Assembly (NCBI GenBank): GCA_003956705.1
Contig: QZCP01000556.1
Location: 248,001 to 312,000 of the forward strand
Direction of reading: 5' to 3'
DNA from: Brevipalpus yothersi
Lineage: Eukaryota; Arthropoda; Arachnida; Trombidiformes; Tenuipalpidae
DNA: 64,000 bases
The position numbers and the translations under genes were made by a program. Below are positions 58,133 through 64,000 of the stretch, piece by piece (within the stretch, counting starts at the first letter, position 1; each line of letters starts with the position of its first letter). The notes under the pieces were generated by a model. The model had not been told where the DNA came from. It saw nothing but the letters and a program-made list of their open reading frames with translations, and did not search any database.

Positions 58133-59492
58133 CTTTGACATATTTGAGGATGAACAGACTTGAGTTTTTTCATCCTTTTATTATATTTTTTCACTCTTAA
58201 ACGCTTGTCCAAGTATGTTGATGGATTTATTCATTCAGTGTTCATCCTTTTGTCCCACCAAGCGAGTCTTTTCTTTTTGCCATCCTCTGCAGGTCTGGTC
58301 ATAAGGTTAATTTTACTTATGACCCTAAATAACTAACGCTTTTACAAGGTTTCAAGTCATGTACAATCCTCCAACCTGAAAGGTGGAAATACTGTGTTCA
58401 TGAATGTGTGCTTCGGTGTGTCAATGAAAGTTTTGGATCAAGTCTAACTTGATTTATTGTAAAATAGTCTTGAAATGATCAGTGTTCCATGGGATAGATC
58501 GTTTCATCCACACCTATGGTTCCTTTGCTAAATACATTAATCTTGATGTAAATAGGGCTTAAATTCTGCTACTTTATTTACTGTACAAGAATATAAGGGC
58601 TCACAGTCTGATCCATCTCAATCATCAGACTAGTCATCTCTTTATTCGATGGGCATTTCTGTGGTTCCATGATTTTTAGATTGGGATAAATTTTTTTTAC
58701 ATAATCAACTTTCCTCATTGATGAAAAAGAATAACAGAATGTTTTTCGAGCATGAATCACTGGAATGCCATCATCATATGTAAATCATTCTCCTAGCCAT
58801 TTTCCACTTTATATTGTTCTTCATTAAATGGTGGATCAAAATCAAATTCTGAAACAAAATAGGAAAATTTTCCTCTGAATAGTCATCACTTTTTTCGGGA
58901 AAGGTGAATTCTTTTTTTCTCATATCATGTTCTAGCTGTGTTTGCATCCAAAATCCTTCAGCTAGTCAGCTACTCGGTTCTGATGCCTGTTAACAACCTT
59001 TTAACAACCTATTAACGACCTATTAACGATCTATTAACTCATTTGAGATCGTACCTACTTGGGAAAATTTTTATTTCTTCCAACACGTGAAGAGAAAGTT
59101 TAAATCCCAGATTAGAATGTAAAATTAAAATGTAAAATTTAATTGATGAATTCAGGTATGGTGATCATCAATATCAGTTTGTACATGACATTGGCAATGA
59201 AATGATAACTTCTCGAGGATGCTCTTGAGCAACAAATTTCGTGAAATTAGCTATTTGACTTGTACAGATTTTATTTCGCGATTTTTTATGAGAAATTATC
59301 ACAATCATGATATAGTAGTCGATAATATCACTGTTGAGGGATATTCTTCTCTGACATGCCCCTGGTCATTAATCGAGAAAACAGTGTTCTGAGATTTATT
59401 TTTCATTTTCTAATCGAATTTTTGTTATCTTTTATCGTTTTTCTTTGACCTATGGGAGAAAATGCTCAATGCTCCCTAATTAATGCACGTAT
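58133..59492. other. intergenic
   Basis: 3' flank of the babo-like gene and spacer to the small secreted-protein cluster. It contains a tandem repeat of an about 11-bp unit, CCTATTAACGA and variants, at 58990-59038. A 60-codon minus-strand ORF at 58578-58760 has no supporting feature. Confidence 0.5.
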
Positions 59493-59894
59493 TTAGGAGA
59501 AAACAGCCCTCATAAGATATCCGTCGTAATGCATGTAGAAGTGACCGTGTACCTGACATAATAAAGGTGTACGTGTCAGTGAAATTAAATACAAACCAAG
59601 AGGAATACTCACTTTTTTTCCATTTTTATGAATAAAATCGATTTCAGAGTGAACTTCATCAGGTTCACCAGTAGGTGAAAACAGACGAATTTTCTTCAGC
59701 ATGAGAATATTGTAAGTGAAATCCCTCTCACTAACACGTTTTACTTTCTTATAATGATTCACGCAAATATTTATAAAAAATTCCCGTTGTTTAGGATCGG
59801 TGATATCCCTAGACTTTGGTTGACGACCACAAATTGTAGATTGGAAGATCTGAAAGACTACCAGACAAATGAAGACATGTGAGAATGAGCTCAT
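59493..59894 (-). CDS. small secreted protein, tandem family member 1
   Basis: Two exons, 59894-59613 and 59552-59493, separated by a 60-bp intron (GTGAGT...TGTCAG). The intron happens to be open in frame, but gene 3 of the family is interrupted at the same place. The product is 113 aa: a signal peptide (cleavage near TICG), then RQPKSRDITD, a predicted helix REFFINICVNHYKKVK, and alternating beta-like segments including GEPDEVHSEIDF and GHFYMHYDGYL. Few cysteines remain after the signal. Helix followed by strands is loosely cystatin-like in layout, but the QxVxG motif is absent, so I assign no function. It shares DITD, REF/DFY, C-x(3)-Y and EPDEVH with family member 3. Confidence 0.65.
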   Translation of the reverse strand: MSSFSHVFICLVVFQIFQSTICGRQPKSRDITDPKQREFFINICVNHYKKVKRVSERDFTYNILMLKKIRLFSPTGEPDEVHSEIDFIHKNGKKVSIPLGLYLISLTRTPLLCQVHGHFYMHYDGYLMRAVFS

Positions 59895-60684
59895 CGTTCG
59901 ATGTGCAAACTGAACTTTATCGAAGCATGAATTGAAGATTTCTCGACAGATCTACCTAAATCTGTTGCTTTTCAAATCGAGGAATATGACTGTTTGGCAA
60001 ACTATTCCTCGAAATTGATTTTGAATAAATCTCTACAGCTTCATAAATCCTAATTAGTTCCATGATAGATTTGTATCTTACTCCGATAACTGAATGATTA
60101 GTTTTAGATTTCGATCAATCTCACATTTCAATTAAACTACCCAATACTATTAGATGCATATGATCTGTATTCATTGACTCTAAAAAATTTTCGAATCGGC
60201 ACCGTCTAGCTCGAATTAATCCTACCATTTTCAGAACTTTGCAATAGTAAAGCTGTTATTTGAGTAGTTTGAAATTTATTTGGAGAGAATTTCTCACAAA
60301 TTTGTCGAGTTGGAATTTTTCGAAGAAGTTGGGCGCTATACACATATCACCCAATAAAATGGAATTTCTCAGGTTCCTTCGTCCAGATCATCTTCGGTCT
60401 TGATTCGTCCAGATTGAAATGATTAAAAAAATCTGAAATGCTACAATTCACGAACCATCATCAGGTAATTCGGTTAAAAGATAAGTGTAAATATGTACAT
60501 TCCTGAAGTTATTCATTTTTTGGATAAACATAGCTAATCATGGAACAATTATTTGAGATTATATTTGCGATGAGTTTTTCCATTTTCATCTGATTTTTAA
60601 TTATTTGTTTCTTCAATCTTCCGTGACACAGTCTAATTGGAACATTCAATTTGTGTTTTCCATCTTTTTAAACAATTACGATTT

Positions 60685-60942
60685 CTAATGGGTCAAGAGT
60701 GTTCTTTTTGAGATTGGATGTTTTGTTTTGATGTAAGTATGCAGAGTGAAACATGTATGGTATCTGAGCTTGAAAGACTGATGCATTGTTTTAAATAAAG
60801 AAGCGAGTGCGTTCCTATATTTAATTGGTATCAGTTTCTTCATATCTGTGATGTCCTCAAAATGTGGTTTTTTATCACAGTCGATAATTTGGATAATCTC
60901 GGAAATTGTAAAAAGAATAGATACACATGAGGATAAATTCAT
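60685..60942 (-). pseudogene. deleted copy of the small secreted-protein family (member 2)
   Basis: Starts at ATG 60942 with a signal-like segment and then KKPHFEDITD, nearly the same as VPHFEDITD in member 3. After DITDMKK the sequence jumps to the region that in member 3 lies at the intron/exon 2 junction (AATATAGGAACG(C/G)ACTCGCTTC). The central domain, donor and part of the intron, about 190 bp, are therefore deleted. The remaining 85-codon frame reads exon 2 in a different frame from member 3, and the member 3 frame would stop early here. Probably a pseudogene or a radically altered short product. Confidence 0.65.
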
Positions 60943-61092
60943 CTTCGTTCGAGGTTCAAAATAATTCCAGCCAAACAATAATTTTAGAAAGATTTCTATG
61001 TGGGCTCGATCAAAAGTCATTGTTCTTCTAATCAGAAACATGATGAGATTTTGATTCAATTTGGCCTCAGATTTCAATTAGATTATTGATCC

Positions 61093-61094
<2 letters not shown>

Positions 61095-61161
<67 letters not shown>
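61095..61161. repeat. (GA)n microsatellite, about 67 bp
   Basis: Uninterrupted GA run just 5' of pseudogene member 2, lying between the two duplicated units. Confidence 0.97.
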
Positions 61162-61163
<2 letters not shown>

Positions 61164-61977
61164 ATTCTCGATTGAGAAAAGTTTTCATTTTCGATTGGAC
61201 AACACGGAACATGGCTTTTAATTGCCAGAGGCTCGCCTTGATCGATGGTCTAGGATAGTATGCTATCAAAAGGAATTGTGGTAGAAAGAGATTATTTAAT
61301 TTAAACGGCACCTAAAGTTCATTTATTTTTTGAGGTGCAAATAATAACAATAATAATCAACTAGAGTTTTTCTGATTCTATTTCAGGACATCACCTACTG
61401 TTCGGTTGGGTCTACGAGAGACAATTTTGGATTCACTAAGATGGTCTTTTTACACCATCGCTGCTATATCCATACAAATAACATATGCTGGGAAACTAGA
61501 GTGAAGAATCTTTCAGTTCGGGATCATGGAACTTCACTCTTGAATCCATTTTTGACTTGTTCTAAGACATAGAGACTTTAAACTGTTGCATTTATCAAAA
61601 ATATTTTTGATTTCATCATTCTTATGGCCCGTATGATGTGAAATTTCGATCTGTTTTTGGATAATTCCAAGATCTATTGCTTTGATTCTCTTTGATCAAA
61701 ATTCTGTGATCAAAAAATGATCTGGTTATGCATCATGGCTAGTTTCAATCTGCACTCATCCAGATTATTGCATATCAAGAGTTTTTCTCCTAGAAATTTT
61801 CTATCATACAGAGCAAGTTTATGAGACAATCAAATAGAATTGCCAAGATAAACGTTAACTATGATTCACAAAGATATTATTAAAACAAATTTTCAAGAAT
61901 TAATCAGGTCATGCTATTTGGATCGATCTTGATCTCATGTTAATCTTTCAATCTTCTGTTATATAGTCTGAATTTGA

Positions 61978-62645
61978 ACATTTAGTTTGTGCTTTCCATC
62001 TAATTATTACTCGATTTATCTATGGTCAAGAGTTGTCTTTTTGTGACTGATTGGTGACAATGTTTTGTTCTGGTGTGGATATTTCAGGAATGTGTAAGGT
62101 ATCTGAGCTTTGAAGATTGATCCATTGTTCCACATTAGGAAGCGAGTCCGTTCCTATATTGAATTAGAAATTAAATTTCCGCTGAGAACTACTGATCAAT
62201 TGAGAAGAATACTCACTTCTTTGGCTTCGTTTGGCGAAAAAGTAATATGAGCATGAACTTCATCAGGCTCTGTATCTGAGTACAAACATAGGCGTCTTAA
62301 AAGGACAACCTTATAGGTAGGAGTCTTACTGAGATGTCTAAGATTTACATAATATATTAAGCAAGGTTGTGTATAAAAATCACGTTCATTCACGTCTGTG
62401 ATATCTTCAAAATGTGGCACTCTTCCACAGTTGATAGTTTGAAAGATTATCAAAAGAATGATTACATATGAGGATGGAATCATCCTCGTTTGATATTCGA
62501 ATTAATTTCAGTGAAATAATAATTCAAGGATTTTGGGTAATTTTCGGTAATGCTTGATCAAAAGTTGTAGTTTTTTGGATCAGAAACATGATTCGATTTT
62601 TTTCAAATTGATCTCAGATTTCCGAAGGTCTATTTATTCGATTCA
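61978..62645. repeat. tandem duplicate unit holding family member 3 (partner about 60640-61080)
   Basis: Both units share flanks: TTTGTG(C/T)TTTTCCATCT and GGTCAAGAGT on the 3' side of the genes, and GATCAAAAGT ... ATCAGAAACATGAT ... CTCAGATTTC on the 5' side. The second unit is shorter because of the central deletion described for member 2. Boundaries are approximate. Confidence 0.7.
62016..62483 (-). CDS. small secreted protein, tandem family member 3
   Basis: Exon 1 is 62483-62217 and exon 2 is 62153-62016 (stop TAA), with a 63-bp intron bounded by GTGAGT and caatatag. The phase is 0, as in member 1. The product is 134 aa: a signal peptide (MIPSSYVIILLIIFQTINCG), then RVPHFEDITD, NERDFYTQPCLIYYVNL, YKVVLLRRLCLYS, EPDEVHAHITF and a basic C-terminal tail (SHKKTTLDHR). 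Exon 2 is inferred; its start is supported by the matching intron size and phase, but its sequence is unlike exon 2 of member 1. The family is not recognised. Secretion is inferred from the signal peptide. Confidence 0.6.
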
Positions 62646-64000
62646 TGCGCAAACTAATCAATTATTGCTTTTTCACTTTTTTATCTCAATTTGAAAAGTT
62701 ACCATTTATCAATTGAGACTAAGATTTTTCTGAAACATCTTCAGCTTGTGAAATCTATAAGTATTCTTAAGAAGACATGCGATGCATAAAGTTACAGAAA
62801 TTTCAATCAATTGTCTTGGGAAACAGGTGAATAGAGAAAATTTTTCATTGAGAGATTCCATCATGATATAACTGAATCCAAAACTTTAGAGATGGGAGTG
62901 TGTCATCTCAACTGATTTAATACCATTATTGATTGCTTCTTCTAGATATGCCGATAGAATATGCCGATAGATAGAAAAAGAGTCAATCTCTTTCAATTAG
63001 GTGATGATAGAGAGATCGAAGCCATCTTCATATCGACATATCCATTTAGTCTAGTAGAAATTTTCATCTTCAGGTTGAAACCAATGTGAAGTTTCTCAGC
63101 AGCTCTGCCGATGGTATGATTGAAAAAAGCTAGAAATCGACCATCAAAATCAAACCAATCATAAGTCTGTGATATTTCATGCGACTGTTTAGCATAATCT
63201 TAATTAGATTCAGTAAAGTACTAATTAGTAGAAATTAGTGAGTGATAATTAGTTTTTATTGTTGAAATAAGCCTCAATGTTCTCACCCGAAAGATTTGGC
63301 TTGATTAGGACTTCCAAAATTAAGCATTGAATGAATACAAACCAATTCCTTTCGAATCTCGAGGCCGTTTGATACAAGTGTTCTCAATCAAAATGTTTAA
63401 AAATTTTGGAAAATAGTTTTAAGAATTCAGTTGTAAAGCTTAACTTATTTTTCTGATGAATTCCCATGGATGCATTCGAGAAAAAACAGAAACCCATGAT
63501 GAGATGAGATTGGATTGTCACATATTCAACCCCTACACAATACATCAATTAGCTGACTGATACTCGTTGTTTATTCAATTGAATGCTTCCTTCCTTGGTA
63601 TTAGTACCAGATGCTACTTAGCATTGAGAAATGATAAGAAAATTTTCATCGCAACGTGAATTCAACTAGTGATCGATACTTACTTCTTGAACATATTAAT
63701 ATTCTCTGGTTCTGATCATAGTTATCTTCCTAATCATATTGAAAGAAATAAAGCGTATCTAGCGACAGACTTATGACCAAAAATCTTTACCATATTAACC
63801 CGATTGATTGATAGAGTCGACACACTTTTAAATAGCTTCTTACCATGACTGCCAACTTTTTCACAGGTAAGACATGAGCCGAACAAGTACCATTGTGAAT
63901 TGAATAGCTTCTGCTCTCAAGTCTTGAGAAAGTCTCCTTAAAATATCTTTGGAAAGAATATCTAGAAATTTTCAAGTCTTTGAAAATAGAAAATGTAGAA
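62484..64000. other. AT-rich region upstream of the secreted-protein cluster
   Basis: No gene is supported to the end of the window. A short direct repeat, ATATGCCGATAGA, occurs near 62944-62975. A minus-strand ORF at 63787-63975 shows no domain or signal peptide. Confidence 0.45.

Noticed and set aside
58578..58760. Possible fourth member of the secreted family
   Set aside because: Lacks the signal peptide and DITD and EPDEVH motifs; no alignment by eye to the other copies.
59493..62483. Cystatin or known allergen family for the secreted cluster
   Set aside because: The helix-then-strands layout is suggestive but the QxVxG motif and C-terminal PW are absent; no name assigned.
1..64000. CRISPR arrays, bacterial operons or viral integrations
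   Set aside because: No regularly spaced direct repeats, no compact operon-like gene strings and no viral polymerase or capsid-like frames; the window is ordinary animal DNA with DNA transposons.

Overview
The window is animal nuclear DNA: AT-rich, genes on both strands, GT-AG introns from about 55 bp to almost 7 kb, many GA/CT microsatellites and many CAT/ATC trinucleotide runs. The genes are metazoan (nemo-like kinase, activin/TGF-beta type I receptor, NCoR/SMRTER corepressor, POMGNT2, a NALCN auxiliary factor). The type I receptor has an alternative ectodomain exon pair of the kind known from arthropod baboon, so an arthropod, possibly a mite, is most likely; that is an inference.

Layout. 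1-1592: 3' part of an Ala/Gly/Lys-rich structural protein (+). 2787-5350: dispersed duplicate (copy A) of the NLK 5' region with a damaged first coding exon and a 138-bp MITE. 5390-6153: GC-richer block with a tRNA-like pol III promoter on the minus strand (SINE candidate). 8688-11433: a Pro/Gly-rich membrane-protein gene whose first exon is split by an intact pogo/Tigger-type transposon (8769-10136, perfect 18-bp TIRs, TA duplication, open transposase). 11572-13059: coiled-coil gene (possibly CSPP1-like). 13590-20459 (-): serine-rich single-pass membrane protein. 22213-24024: single-exon POMGNT2. 24506-35716: complete NLK gene (7 coding exons); its 6.8-kb first intron holds a nested opposite-strand gene (29237-29974), and that part of the intron is absent from copy A. 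37352-38332: membrane protein with one synaptotagmin-like C2 domain. 41410-44884: NALF/FAM155-like protein, converging with and overlapping the 3' end of the NCoR/SMRTER gene (44836-50771, -). NCoR is head-to-head with a baboon-like receptor gene (51669-58132, +) carrying two interchangeable ectodomain exons. 59493-62483 (-): three tandem copies of a small secreted-protein family, the middle one broken.

Several genes belong to signalling and transcription pathways (NLK; activin/TGF-beta receptor; NCoR corepressor), but nothing in the sequence shows that they act together; the linkage may be incidental. The strongest observations are the transposon-split exon that becomes one open frame when the element is removed in silico, the NLK duplicate whose changes are concentrated in the ATP-binding loop, and the phase-matched alternative receptor exons. 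All exon structures are hand-built from splice-site consensus, reading-frame phase and remembered family sequences; no alignment or RNA evidence was available.
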